Positions 1 through 8,491 of a DNA stretch of 13,905 nucleotides are shown here, in pieces. Both the position numbers and the translations under genes were made by a program. Origin of the DNA: Bacteroidota bacterium. Lineage in GTDB: Bacteria; Bacteroidota; Bacteroidia; Flavobacteriales; Crocinitomicaceae. Position 1 is the stretch's first letter, and every line of letters begins with the position of its first letter. The DNA lies in NCBI GenBank assembly GCA_029558435.1, contig JAKQEZ010000644.1:1-13905 (forward strand), in the 5' to 3' direction. The notes under the pieces were generated by a model. The model was not told the DNA's origin. It saw only the letters and a list, made by a program, of their open reading frames with translations, and ran no database searches.

Positions 1-9
1 AAATACAGC

Positions 10-141
10 CGCTAACAAGGTATTGCCGCAATGGGGGGTGAAGTGCTTCTATGAAACTTTTGTGCTTAAACAAACGGTAGTACATCTATTGAACTTTGGT
101 GCTGAAAATCCCCCACTGCGGCAATACCCGAACCGTTATGC
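10..141 (+). repeat. Element L: attC-like imperfect inverted repeat ahead of the drm block
   Basis: The outer boxes are CTAAC (12-16) and GTTATGC (135-141). Just inside them, arm 19-37 (GGTATTGCCGCAATGGGGG) pairs with 110-128 over 19 nt with one mismatch. Six nt more lie between arm and box on the 3' side than on the 5' side, so unpaired spacer bases would remain next to the boxes. The loop (38-109) shares blocks with element R at the far end of the window: AGTGCTTC, TATGA, and a TTGAA...TTT.GTG.TGAAAATC block. The layout (outer boxes, unpaired spacers, long stem, variable loop, about 130 nt) fits integron attC sites in general form. It could equally be a Bacteroidota dispersed repeat of another kind. 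The structure is seen directly; the recombination role is inferred. The left edge of the window hides what precedes it. Confidence 0.7.
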
Positions 142-245
142 CTCACCCTAAAAAAGGACAGAGCAGACACTAAATAAACAGAAAAGATGAAAGATAAAAT
201 GCCGACGCTTCGCAAAATCAAAAGAGCTGCAACCCTACACGCAAA

Positions 246-277
246 GCCAACGTTTTGCAGCACATTTTCTTTTGCCC
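246..277 (+). repeat. Short conserved motif upstream of the drm block (copy 1)
   Basis: This 32-nt stretch (begins GCCAACGTTTTGCAGCACAT) is nearly the same as 8171-8204, just after drmB, in the same orientation. The two copies differ by single-base insertions (ACGTTTTG versus ACGCTTTTGG) and substitutions towards the end. The copies therefore lie just outside the first and last drm genes. The rest of 142-315 contains no gene I can support. The function is unknown; it may be a leader, a promoter or transcript-end element, or part of a dispersed repeat. Confidence 0.5.
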
Positions 278-315
278 GAACGCTCAACGTACAGAATGAC
301 AAAAACAATTAAAAG

Positions 316-1209
316 ATGATTTTAAACGAGACATATTATCAAACACTTTGGAAAAAATTTGAAAACGTCAAAACTTTGAATGTTTTCAATGATAACGTTT
401 CGTGTTTGACAACGAAAATCATTTTAGAACATTATCAGAAAAACCAACCAATACACATTAATTTTCAGAACTCAAAAGATACGCTTTGCGAAATCGGAAA
501 ACATTTGTTCACCGAACTTGCAAATGATATTTATGTCAATCATTATGATTTGCCAACTTTAGCGAAAGGAAACAAACTGAGAGACAAAAGAAAATATACG
601 GACGGTAAGAAACATGACTATATTATAAAGAACATTGGCAACGATACTTTCTTGCTTGAACATACAAAAAACAAAGCCCAGTTAAACTTAAAATATGACT
701 CTTTGGTCAAGAACTTTATTCCGATAGAACAAGGGACGAAACAATCCACATTACATGGGTACACAAAGTTTTTTTCTGACTTAAATGGTGGCTTGAAGTT
801 AGACTTCTCACCAACCAATTTTGAGAAAAAATCTGTTTTTATCGCCAAAAAATCCTTATGGGATTGTCTGCCGAATAGGAATAAAATTCCCTGCACCTAT
901 TTACCAAACCCAAGAGAAGAAAACAATGTGTCAGAAATCAGGTCAATTCCTGCCCTGCATAATTGTCTGGTTTATTTTACCCCAAAATATGAAGTTTGTT
1001 ATCAAAACCTGCTTTTGAGAAACGAGAAAATAAAAACAATAGTTGTATTTGATACAGAAGCAGATAAAATAGAACAAATATTGCAGGATAAACCTCGTTT
1101 CGGGTTTAATATTATCGTTGTATCAAATAGCTTTTTGCCTGAAAAAAATCAGGCAATTCCTTGTTGGAATTGGTTTAAAGAAGAAATTGAAATCGTAAAC
1201 GCTTTATGA
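316..1209 (+). CDS. Unrecognised 297-aa protein, possibly the N-terminal half of a split DrmE-like protein
   Basis: First gene of a four-gene operon. The start is ATG 316, the only methionine in the protein, so the start is hard to place elsewhere. I recognise no catalytic motif: no Walker A, no HxK pair typical of the DrmC phospholipase-D fold, and no methylase motif. Residues 172-271 have alternating hydrophobic strands (SVFIAKKS, LVYFTPKYE at 218-226, TIVVFD at 241-246, NIIVVSN at 265-271). This looks like a Rossmann or RecA-type core, and D246 sits where an acidic motif II residue could lie. The stop overlaps the next start by 4 nt (ATGA at 1206-1209), which points to translational coupling. 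The two upstream proteins add up to 787 aa, close to the roughly 800 aa that I recall for class 2 DISARM DrmE. With drmA-drmB downstream, a two-gene DrmE equivalent is my best guess, but it is inference. Confidence 0.75.
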   Translation: MILNETYYQTLWKKFENVKTLNVFNDNVSCLTTKIILEHYQKNQPIHINFQNSKDTLCEIGKHLFTELANDIYVNHYDLPTLAKGNKLRDKRKYTDGKKHDYIIKNIGNDTFLLEHTKNKAQLNLKYDSLVKNFIPIEQGTKQSTLHGYTKFFSDLNGGLKLDFSPTNFEKKSVFIAKKSLWDCLPNRNKIPCTYLPNPREENNVSEIRSIPALHNCLVYFTPKYEVCYQNLLLRNEKIKTIVVFDTEADKIEQILQDKPRFGFNIIVVSNSFLPEKNQAIPCWNWFKEEIEIVNAL

Positions 1210-2678
1210 TTAAATTCAAAAACATACCGGACAATGAATTGGACAAACTTATCAATAAACTTGATGAGACAATATCTTTCGTCAATTCAGAATTTGGTTT
1301 TGAATTAAAATCTTACGGAAACATTTTGCGCATTGCCATAAATGCCATTCAACAAGAAACTGTTGAAAACCTGATTGAACGGGTCACGATAAACAAAGAA
1401 TTGGAAAGAGCATTGGACAATACAGGCGGTTACACAGTAGATTATCTTAACGGAAACAATCCCAAAGCCGGATTACTCGAAACACTTTATTATCTCAAAG
1501 AAAATCTGCCCAAACAACAAGTCCTTTTAAAGTTTCTGAACAAAACAGACAAAAAAACAATCGCCGTTTTCGACAACAATGATTTGGATTTTGTTGGCAG
1601 GAATATCAGAAACAGGAAAGTTGAAGTCATATCCTTTTCGTCATTGAAAAAAGCAGATACAAAAAATAAAGTTCTGGTTTTCCATTCATTTAACGGACAA
1701 AAGGATTTTGATTACCTGTACAATCTGGACAACGAAATACGCCTTATCCTTTACAAACAGGAAAAAAATCTGTATTACAAGTATCTCGACCAAAGAAAAA
1801 AACTGATTGAAGAAGAAATAAAATCAACAGACCGCTTTAAAATTTGTGGTGTTGAATATGTCGGAACAAGGGACAGCGTAACCGATATTAGCACAACTAT
1901 TAACGGTATTGTTTCCCGATTAGACGAAATGAACGGCAAGGCTTACGAAGGCTACAAAAACGAATGTGATTTATTGCTTAACGAGATTGATGATAAACTC
2001 ATTTACAAAGTAACTTCTAATAGGGCAATCCTGTTTTTAGAAAGCAACGACACGGTTTTTACAGAAAAAGGTGAATTAGTAAAATCGCGTGAAATTAGAG
2101 TTGGCAATAAAATAAGGATTTATCCCAAAGAGGAGTTGGCAGAAAATTTATATCAGGTTGCCGTTGAAACCGAACCCGATATTTTTGGAAAAGTAGAAGA
2201 ACACGCCATATATTGGAAACAACTCATTAATGAATTGAGACATAAAATGAGCGATGATTTTCTTTATCAAAAGTTGAAAGAAAAAGGGCTTAGAATATTG
2301 CCTGCTACCTTAGCAACGTATGGAAAAGGTTACAGAAAGTTCCCTATGTTTAACAATGATTTAAGGGCGATTTTCAGGTTATATTATCACGACAAACCGG
2401 ATAATGAAATTGACGCTATTTTAAAACCAATTCTCAAATCAAAAACCACCTATAACAGCACAATGATTGTACTTGGACGTGGTTTGAAACAGGAATTGCG
2501 TTTGTTTTTAATGAAAAAGAAAATCGGGGAAATCCTGCAAAAAAGAAATTTCAATGAAAATACTTTGCAAACTTTTGTTGATGATTTTATGCCGATACAC
2601 ATTGTAACCGACAAGAAAGTATTTTGCGATAACATTGAAACATTGGAAGAAACAACCTTACAACAGATTGAATTATGA
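1206..2678 (+). CDS. Unrecognised 490-aa protein, possibly the C-terminal half of a split DrmE-like protein
   Basis: Starts at the ATG inside the ATGA overlap with the upstream gene and ends in another ATGA overlap with drmA (2675-2678), so all three are probably translated in a coupled way. Residues 117-186 show a strand-helix-strand series (KTIAVFD, VEVISFSS, KVLVFHS, RLILYKQE). It resembles a degenerate second RecA-like helicase domain without recognisable ATPase motifs. It is followed by a charged helical stretch (about 186-205). Residues 274-310 (ILFLES ... VGNKIRIYPKEE) look like a small beta domain, and the C-terminal third is basic and helical. No nuclease or methylase signature is visible. 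A partner or regulatory subunit of the DrmA/DrmB machine, perhaps the second half of a DrmE-like protein, is inferred from position and the combined length of the pair. A simple sequencing frameshift is unlikely, because this frame closes at a TGA at 1188-1190 just upstream of the start. Confidence 0.8.
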   Translation: MIKFKNIPDNELDKLINKLDETISFVNSEFGFELKSYGNILRIAINAIQQETVENLIERVTINKELERALDNTGGYTVDYLNGNNPKAGLLETLYYLKENLPKQQVLLKFLNKTDKKTIAVFDNNDLDFVGRNIRNRKVEVISFSSLKKADTKNKVLVFHSFNGQKDFDYLYNLDNEIRLILYKQEKNLYYKYLDQRKKLIEEEIKSTDRFKICGVEYVGTRDSVTDISTTINGIVSRLDEMNGKAYEGYKNECDLLLNEIDDKLIYKVTSNRAILFLESNDTVFTEKGELVKSREIRVGNKIRIYPKEELAENLYQVAVETEPDIFGKVEEHAIYWKQLINELRHKMSDDFLYQKLKEKGLRILPATLATYGKGYRKFPMFNNDLRAIFRLYYHDKPDNEIDAILKPILKSKTTYNSTMIVLGRGLKQELRLFLMKKKIGEILQKRNFNENTLQTFVDDFMPIHIVTDKKVFCDNIETLEETTLQQIEL

Positions 2679-5600
2679 GCATAGAAAAGAACAGGAATAT
2701 TGTTATTGAACGTGTCCAAAAAGAAATTATCGGTCCGGGTTCGGACATTTTCCGGTGCAAAGATGATTTTAGCGATGAAGTTATTGAAGGAAAACCTTTG
2801 CAACGGTATTTCTCAGGTATTCTGTTCCCCAAACAATTACAGCCAAACGCAGGCGATAATGGCGAACAGGAAATGAAAGATGAAGATGCGGACGATACTA
2901 CCGATTTAACTTCTGACTTAATCGAATCTGAAACTAAAGAGCGAGAAATATTTGAAGAAGATGAGGACGAAACCGATAAAACAGATACCCAACCAAAATA
3001 CACCGCAAATACTTTTTTTCCCTCTCATTTCGGGATAACATTTGCCGTTGAAAACACCTGCGACAGGTTCAACGCAATCATAAATTTTGGCAATTACAGC
3101 AAAGCCAAATATGACGAAATTAAAATTCCATACAGTGGCGAAGGAATAAACCTGTTGAGCGAACACGGTTTAATCCATTATGTAAGCTATGATGAAAAAA
3201 GCAAAACACTATCACAAACCAAAAAAATTCAGCGAACCAAAGACGGGAAAAGAACCGAAGAATATCTGCATTTTCAGGACAGTTTAAAATCTTTAGGAAA
3301 AAATACGTCTTACGACCACGCACTATATAAAACCATTACAAAACTGTTTTTCAAAGACAAATACAAACGAAACGATAATTGCATTGAGTTGGAAATAAGC
3401 ATTGCCAATATTCTCGATGCAACCAATCAACACATTGAATTAAAATTATCGGAACAACCAAACTGCAATACCGAAAATTGGAGCAAGGAAATGAAAGAAA
3501 ACCTTGTTTTCCATTTAAAACTTTACACCGATTATGCAGACAAATATTATATCAAAGCCGTTATTGAAAACAAAACCCTAATTCCGAAAGACAAATTTTC
3601 ACTTTCAAAAGAAAAAGTAAATCAACTGTCTTGTTTTCAAACTAAAATCAGGATTGAGAGCGATAAACTTTTACCGTTCAGAGATTACAAAGCACACCTG
3701 TACAAAACAGATGAAGACAAAATGCTGGACTATCTCTATCGGGACAAATTGGCTTTCGGAATAGGGCATAACACAGCCTGCACGTGGGAAAATGCCCAAT
3801 CGCCCAACACGACGCAATGGATACAATCAACTTTTTTGCCCGAATATGACGTAAAAAGCCAAAGTTCCGAAACTGACAAAATCAAAGGCGACATTCTGAA
3901 TATTAGAAATCTGTCCGTTTATAATACAAACAGGGAAAACATTATTTCAAATCTCAGACAGGTTGCCGAAGCCTACAAAAATTGGATTGAAAATGAACGG
4001 AAATCCGCTAACGGAAATGAGTTGGGATTGAAAAACATTGCCAAATGTGAGCAGATTTATAACAGAATTAGCAATGGGATAAAATTATTGTCGGAAAATG
4101 AAAATGCCTTGCGGGCTTTCCGGTTAGCCAATACTGCTATTTACCTGCAAATGTTTCAAAACCAGCAGCATTTTAGCAATAAAAAGGAAGGTTTTGAAGT
4201 TTGGGAACGAAATGAAATTTTGCAACATAAGTTTGAAGATTATGCCTCACTGCCTTTTCCGTCTGACAGAGTACCCGAATGGCGACCGTTTCAGTTAGCG
4301 TTTATACTACAATGTCTGACCTCGTTTGCAGAAGAAGACAGTAAAGAAAAAGAATTAATCGACCTGTTGTATTTCCCCACGGGTGGCGGAAAAACAGAAG
4401 CCTATTTAGCCGTTTCCGCATTTCTTATTTTTTGGCGCAGAATACAATATCCAAACAACTATGACGGGGTAAATATCATAATTCGCTACACATTGCGGTT
4501 GCTTTCGGCACAACAATTTGAGCGGGCTTCAAAAATGATTTTAGCCTGCGAATTTATCCGAAGCTATTATAAAGATTTAGGCGACAGTAAAATTTCCATT
4601 GGTTTTTGGGTAGGGAAACAAACCATTCCAAATTATCTGAAAGATGCCAAAAAGAAGTTAGAAGCGACACAGAATAAACTAAACAAAGGCGATAGCTATG
4701 TTGTAAACCCTTTTCAGTTATCAAATTGCCAGTGGTGCAATACCAAAATTATTTCCCGATTATCGGAAAAAGAAGCAACTTATCAAATCGGACACAGAAT
4801 AGGAAGAACACAATTACACAGCCATTGCCTGAATGAGAATTGCCATTTCTCGGAAAAAAACGGCGGATTGCCTGTTGTGCTGATTGATGACGATGTTTAT
4901 TCAAAACCGCCAACAATTCTTTTTGCCACTGTTGATAAATTTGCAACACTGGCTTGGAAGGGCGAAGCAACTACTTTTTTCAATAATGGTGCAAACCGAA
5001 AACCCGAACTGATTATTCAGGACGAATTGCACTTGCTTAACGGTACGTTGGGCAGTTTAGTCGGCTTATTTGAAAATGCTTTGTTGCAACTTTGCGACAA
5101 TCCTAAAATTATTGCTTCCACTGCCACAGTTAAAAATGTGGACAAACAAATTGAGGGTTTGTACGGGCGGGAAGCAAGAATTTTTCCACAATACGCCACC
5201 AATGCCGACGATACGTTCTTTTCAAAAGTAATTGAAGAAAGCAAAAGAAAATACATTGGTATTTTACCAACAGGAAAAACAACGGTTGTTACCAATCTAC
5301 AACTATTGGCTTCCCTGCTTTACGCAAGGTTGGAAATATGGAAAAATGCCACTGACAAAAAAGATGCAGATAGTTTTTGGACAATTTTGTCGTATTTCAA
5401 AAGCCTGAAAGAAATCGGACGATTTTCCAATAAAATTAATTCAGAGTTAAAGCCGATTATCAAACAACTACAAGTTCGGTATTTGGACAATAACGATACA
5501 ACAGCCAACAACTACCATAAACTTTCGTATCGGAATATTGAATTAACAAGCCGTATCCCGAACGAAAGAATCAAAAAGAATTTAGACAAATTGGAAATTC

Positions 5601-6280
5601 AATTTGACGGAAACATTAAAGAACGCAAGGCTTACGACTTGGTTTTGGCAACCAATATGATTAGCGTTGGGCTTGACGTGGGCAGGCTGGGCATTATGGT
5701 AATGAACGGGATGCCGCCAAATACGGCAGAATACATACAGGCAAGCAGCCGTGTGGCGCGGAAAAACGAAGGTTTGGTTTTAACGCTTTACGACCCTTTC
5801 AATAGCCGTGATTTATCTTACTTTGAAGATTTTGTCCAGTTCCACAAAACTTTTTACAAACAGGTTGAACCTTTGAGCGTAACGCCTTTTGCCGAAAATG
5901 CTTTGGATAAAATGCTGTTCACGCTTATACTTGCTTATTTCAGGCACACAACAAAATATACGGCTAATGACACTGCAACTGCACTAATTGACAGCAGTGT
6001 AAAAGATAAACTAAGAAACAACCTGATACAGCTATTTCAAAATCACAAGTTTGCTCAAAATGACTTACAACTTATCACAGAAAAATTAGACGATATATTA
6101 AGAGACTGGAAATATAAAATTGAGGCGCAAAATGATTTGAAATACTATTGGGCGAACCACCCGAAAGAATCGTTAATTGTTCCGATGCAGGAAAAGAAAA
6201 ATGACGATGAAACATTAACGGCAATGCAATCCATGCGAAGCGTAGAGCCAAGCGCAGAAATACTAATCAGACAATATTAA
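2675..6280 (+). CDS. drmA: DrmA, DISARM-type helicase
   Basis: A 1201-aa superfamily-2-type helicase. Motifs seen: Walker A PTGGGKTEA (568-576), motif II DELH (783-786), motif III STAT (815-818), motif V in ATNMISVGLDVGRLG (992-1006) and motif VI QASSRVAR (1022-1029). Between motifs Ia and II, paired cysteines C685-x2-C688 and C718-x4-C723 probably bind zinc. The N-terminal region of over 500 aa precedes the motor and has a strongly acidic stretch (about residues 60-105). In DISARM, DrmA is the ATP-driven DNA motor that forms the core complex with DrmB and helps recognise unmodified invading DNA in the cytoplasm. It overlaps the upstream gene by 4 nt and drmB begins 3 nt after its stop, so it is part of one operon. 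The PTGGGKTEA and DELHLL signatures and the adjoining DUF1998 gene make DrmA the best call. Related DUF1998-linked helicases, such as the helicase half of Druantia DruE, are the main alternative. Confidence 0.88.
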   Translation: MSIEKNRNIVIERVQKEIIGPGSDIFRCKDDFSDEVIEGKPLQRYFSGILFPKQLQPNAGDNGEQEMKDEDADDTTDLTSDLIESETKEREIFEEDEDETDKTDTQPKYTANTFFPSHFGITFAVENTCDRFNAIINFGNYSKAKYDEIKIPYSGEGINLLSEHGLIHYVSYDEKSKTLSQTKKIQRTKDGKRTEEYLHFQDSLKSLGKNTSYDHALYKTITKLFFKDKYKRNDNCIELEISIANILDATNQHIELKLSEQPNCNTENWSKEMKENLVFHLKLYTDYADKYYIKAVIENKTLIPKDKFSLSKEKVNQLSCFQTKIRIESDKLLPFRDYKAHLYKTDEDKMLDYLYRDKLAFGIGHNTACTWENAQSPNTTQWIQSTFLPEYDVKSQSSETDKIKGDILNIRNLSVYNTNRENIISNLRQVAEAYKNWIENERKSANGNELGLKNIAKCEQIYNRISNGIKLLSENENALRAFRLANTAIYLQMFQNQQHFSNKKEGFEVWERNEILQHKFEDYASLPFPSDRVPEWRPFQLAFILQCLTSFAEEDSKEKELIDLLYFPTGGGKTEAYLAVSAFLIFWRRIQYPNNYDGVNIIIRYTLRLLSAQQFERASKMILACEFIRSYYKDLGDSKISIGFWVGKQTIPNYLKDAKKKLEATQNKLNKGDSYVVNPFQLSNCQWCNTKIISRLSEKEATYQIGHRIGRTQLHSHCLNENCHFSEKNGGLPVVLIDDDVYSKPPTILFATVDKFATLAWKGEATTFFNNGANRKPELIIQDELHLLNGTLGSLVGLFENALLQLCDNPKIIASTATVKNVDKQIEGLYGREARIFPQYATNADDTFFSKVIEESKRKYIGILPTGKTTVVTNLQLLASLLYARLEIWKNATDKKDADSFWTILSYFKSLKEIGRFSNKINSELKPIIKQLQVRYLDNNDTTANNYHKLSYRNIELTSRIPNERIKKNLDKLEIQFDGNIKERKAYDLVLATNMISVGLDVGRLGIMVMNGMPPNTAEYIQASSRVARKNEGLVLTLYDPFNSRDLSYFEDFVQFHKTFYKQVEPLSVTPFAENALDKMLFTLILAYFRHTTKYTANDTATALIDSSVKDKLRNNLIQLFQNHKFAQNDLQLITEKLDDILRDWKYKIEAQNDLKYYWANHPKESLIVPMQEKKNDDETLTAMQSMRSVEPSAEILIRQY

Positions 6281-6283
6281 GCT

Positions 6284-8167
6284 ATGCCAAACGATAAAAT
6301 AAAACACGGAAGGAGTAAACATATTTCCAATTACGGCGGTATTGGTTCGCTAATTGAAACAACCGACAATTCCATTATCATAGAAACATTTGATAGTTGG
6401 GGATATGCCGATTTAAACGAAAAACTGGCTCATTACATTATCAAAGACGACCGTTTGTTGCAACGCCTGAAAAATCGTTTTCCAAACCTTAAACATTTGG
6501 TGGCAATTCCTACCGACAGAGATTCATTTTTACACCATGTACAACCAAAAGCAAGCTATTTCCCGAAGTGGTTTTATTGTACCAATCCTAAATGTGGCAG
6601 ATTAGCGACCTACGATGAATGGTTAAAAAGGTGGTTAGCAGCAGGAAAAAAGCGAGAGTTTTTTAATCCGCCAAAGTGCAGCAATAAAGATTGTAAGGAA
6701 AACCATTTGGAGCAAATCAGGTTTGTAATGACATGCACTAACGGGCATATTCAGGATTTACCCTGGGAGTTTTGGAACAATCGTTTACCGACCGACAGAA
6801 CCAACGAGGAAGACAACGAAGACGAAAACAAAAATGAAAAACCAAAGGGACCTCAATTAAAACGTGAAAAATGTTGTGGAGACAAGCAAGAATTAGTTTA
6901 CAAAATAAGTCGTGAAAACACCGAATTATCCGGTATCTGGATTGAGTGTAAAAGCTGTGGAAAAAAAGCAAACCTGAAAGGTATTTTTAATTACGAGCAA
7001 AAATGTAACGGTAAAAAATTCTGGTTAGGACAATTGAATGGCAAGTTTCACGAGGAAGAATGTACAGCCATAACAAGCGTAAAACTGAAAACAAGCAACA
7101 GCGTTTATTATGCAAATACATTGAGCAGTTTGTATATTCCTGAATTACAAAATCCGCTTTCACCCGAAATAAGGATTGATATTGATAATATGGTCGAAAG
7201 CGGGCAATTTACAGACGAACAAATAGTTCAATTGGTAAGTGTTCAGAAAAAAATAGACAAAGAACTCATTCAACAGTATTTAGAAACAGGCGACATTAAA
7301 TACATTCCCGACAATACCTACCGACAAACAGAATACAATTATTTTCTGGAAAAAGAACAGCCTGATAACAAACAAATCAAATTTCGTATAATTGATTGCA
7401 GCGAACAAATCAACGGTTTTTCCAAATTAGTAAAAATTGATAAGTTAAAAAGGACTACCGTTCAAACTTCTTTTACCCGAAATGAACCGATTGATATAGA
7501 TTCAATCCTGCAAAATCAGAACGAATATGAATATACCGTTCAAAGGCAATCTATTTCTAAAAACAGTTTTGACACAAAAACATTACCGGCATTGGAAAGT
7601 TACGGAGAAGGAATTTTGTTTGTTTTAGACAGGGAAAAATTAGAACAATGGGAGAAACAACAGGAAGTGATTGAACGAACAGAAAAGATAAAGTCGAACG
7701 CTCAAAATGCCGATTGGAAATCGCACCAGATTATTGCAAAAACTTTAACGCCAAGAAAGATATTAATTCATACGCTTTCCCATTTACTAATGCGTGAACT
7801 GGAATATGTTTGCGGTTATCCTGTATCTTCTTTGTCTGAAAGATTATATGTTAGTGAAACAATGCACGGATTTTTAATCTCGGCTTTTGACGGAACAGAT
7901 GGGTATTTGGGTGGACTTTCAAACTTATGCAACGATATGGAGAATCTGGGAGATATTATTAATAGTGCTATTTTCAGGGCGACAGATTGTTCTTCCGACC
8001 CGATTTGCATAGAATCGGACGGACAAGGTGTAGGTCAACTCAATTTAGCAGCCTGTCATTCCTGTACTTTGACACCTGAAACAACTTGTGAATTATCAAA
8101 CTTATACCTTGACAGAAATTTAATTGTAAATAAAGAATATGGTTATTTTAAATCAATAATAAACTAA
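6284..8167 (+). CDS. drmB: DrmB, DUF1998 zinc-binding protein of DISARM type
   Basis: A 627-aa protein. The N-terminus carries SNYGGIGSLIET (15-26), the glycine-rich signature seen at the start of DUF1998 proteins. Several Cys clusters follow that suit zinc ribbons: C99-x4-C104 with C132-x4-C137, then C151-x3-H155, and more CxxC pairs around 197-260. The DUF1998 region is at the C-terminus: HTLSHLLMRE from H496, a GTDGYLGGLSNL block near 540-555, and the closing C591-x2-C594-x7-C602 cluster. In DISARM, DrmB binds DrmA and completes the DNA-binding core. It begins 3 nt after the drmA stop, so the two are almost surely made together. Another acidic, low-complexity linker lies near residues 170-190. 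No drmC or drmM follows; the operon ends here and repeats begin. Confidence 0.88.
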   Translation: MPNDKIKHGRSKHISNYGGIGSLIETTDNSIIIETFDSWGYADLNEKLAHYIIKDDRLLQRLKNRFPNLKHLVAIPTDRDSFLHHVQPKASYFPKWFYCTNPKCGRLATYDEWLKRWLAAGKKREFFNPPKCSNKDCKENHLEQIRFVMTCTNGHIQDLPWEFWNNRLPTDRTNEEDNEDENKNEKPKGPQLKREKCCGDKQELVYKISRENTELSGIWIECKSCGKKANLKGIFNYEQKCNGKKFWLGQLNGKFHEEECTAITSVKLKTSNSVYYANTLSSLYIPELQNPLSPEIRIDIDNMVESGQFTDEQIVQLVSVQKKIDKELIQQYLETGDIKYIPDNTYRQTEYNYFLEKEQPDNKQIKFRIIDCSEQINGFSKLVKIDKLKRTTVQTSFTRNEPIDIDSILQNQNEYEYTVQRQSISKNSFDTKTLPALESYGEGILFVLDREKLEQWEKQQEVIERTEKIKSNAQNADWKSHQIIAKTLTPRKILIHTLSHLLMRELEYVCGYPVSSLSERLYVSETMHGFLISAFDGTDGYLGGLSNLCNDMENLGDIINSAIFRATDCSSDPICIESDGQGVGQLNLAACHSCTLTPETTCELSNLYLDRNLIVNKEYGYFKSIIN

Positions 8168-8170
8168 ATA

Positions 8171-8231
8171 CCAACGCTTTTGGCAGCACATTTGCATTTT
8201 TTCCAACACACAGAACCAAACAAAATGCAAA
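8171..8231 (+). repeat. Motif copy 2 with a 10-bp inverted repeat after drmB
   Basis: 8171-8204 repeats the motif at 246-277 (begins CCAACGCTTTTGGCAGCACA). Its 3' part, TTTGCATTTT (8191-8200), forms a perfect 10-bp inverted repeat with AAAATGCAAA (8222-8231) over a 21-nt loop. It lies 4 nt after the drmB stop. The hairpin could protect or end the drm transcript, but no T-run follows it, so I do not call it a terminator. Nothing else that I can name lies between here and element M. Confidence 0.5.
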
Positions 8232-8306
8232 AGATCTATCAAGTCAACGCGCCGACAAAAACGGGAAACAATGACATATAAACAGACAGAAGAAAAAAGG
8301 GCGAAG

Positions 8307-8437
8307 GCATAACACTGTGTATAAAACATGGCAGGGAAAGTCCTAATCTCAAGGTTTGTAGCCCGCTCAAACTGCATGGCAGTTTGACAGATAGGTGCCA
8401 CGCAATCTGCCACGTTTCATACACTTGTCCGTTAGGC
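8307..8437 (+). repeat. Element M: attC-like imperfect inverted repeat between the two gene blocks
   Basis: The outer boxes are GCATAAC (8307-8313) and GTTAGGC (8431-8437); the latter matches the integron core consensus GTTRRRY exactly. Arm 8317-8334 (GTGTATAAAACATGGCAG) pairs with 8407-8424 over 18 nt with two mismatches, and unpaired bases remain between arm and box. The loop holds a perfect 9-bp hairpin, TCAAACTGC (8367-8375) with GCAGTTTGA (8379-8387) around ATG. The loop differs from those of elements L and R, but length, box type and orientation agree. The next gene starts 54 nt downstream. No protein-coding gene is supported in 8168-8491. The attC identity is a hypothesis. Confidence 0.65.
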
Positions 8438-8491
8438 AACATGCTAAAAGACACCTGAACAACAATGAAAAATAAGTTTTAAAAAGAGATT

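Noticed and set aside
66..308. Minus-strand 80-codon open frame at the left end
   Set aside because: It overlaps element L and the conserved spacer motif and has no recognisable domain.
821..1018. Plus-strand 65-codon open frame inside the first gene
   Set aside because: Shadow frame within a longer coupled gene; no separate signal for translation.
316..1209. DrmC phospholipase-D nuclease
   Set aside because: No HxK...D motif pair is present and the strand pattern does not fit.
1180..1215. Frameshift joining the first two genes
   Set aside because: The second frame has a TGA at 1188-1190, and the ATGA overlap is a normal sign of coupled genes, so a broken single gene is not needed.
8153..8454. 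Minus-strand open frames of 71 and 86 codons between drmB and the restriction gene
   Set aside because: They overlap element M and its flanking motif, and their composition looks like translated repeat sequence.
8473..8480. Bacteroidota -7 promoter element (TAAGTTTT against TAnnTTTG) before the restriction gene
   Set aside because: The last base does not match, it lies only 11 nt from the start codon, and no -33 TTTG partner was found at the right spacing.
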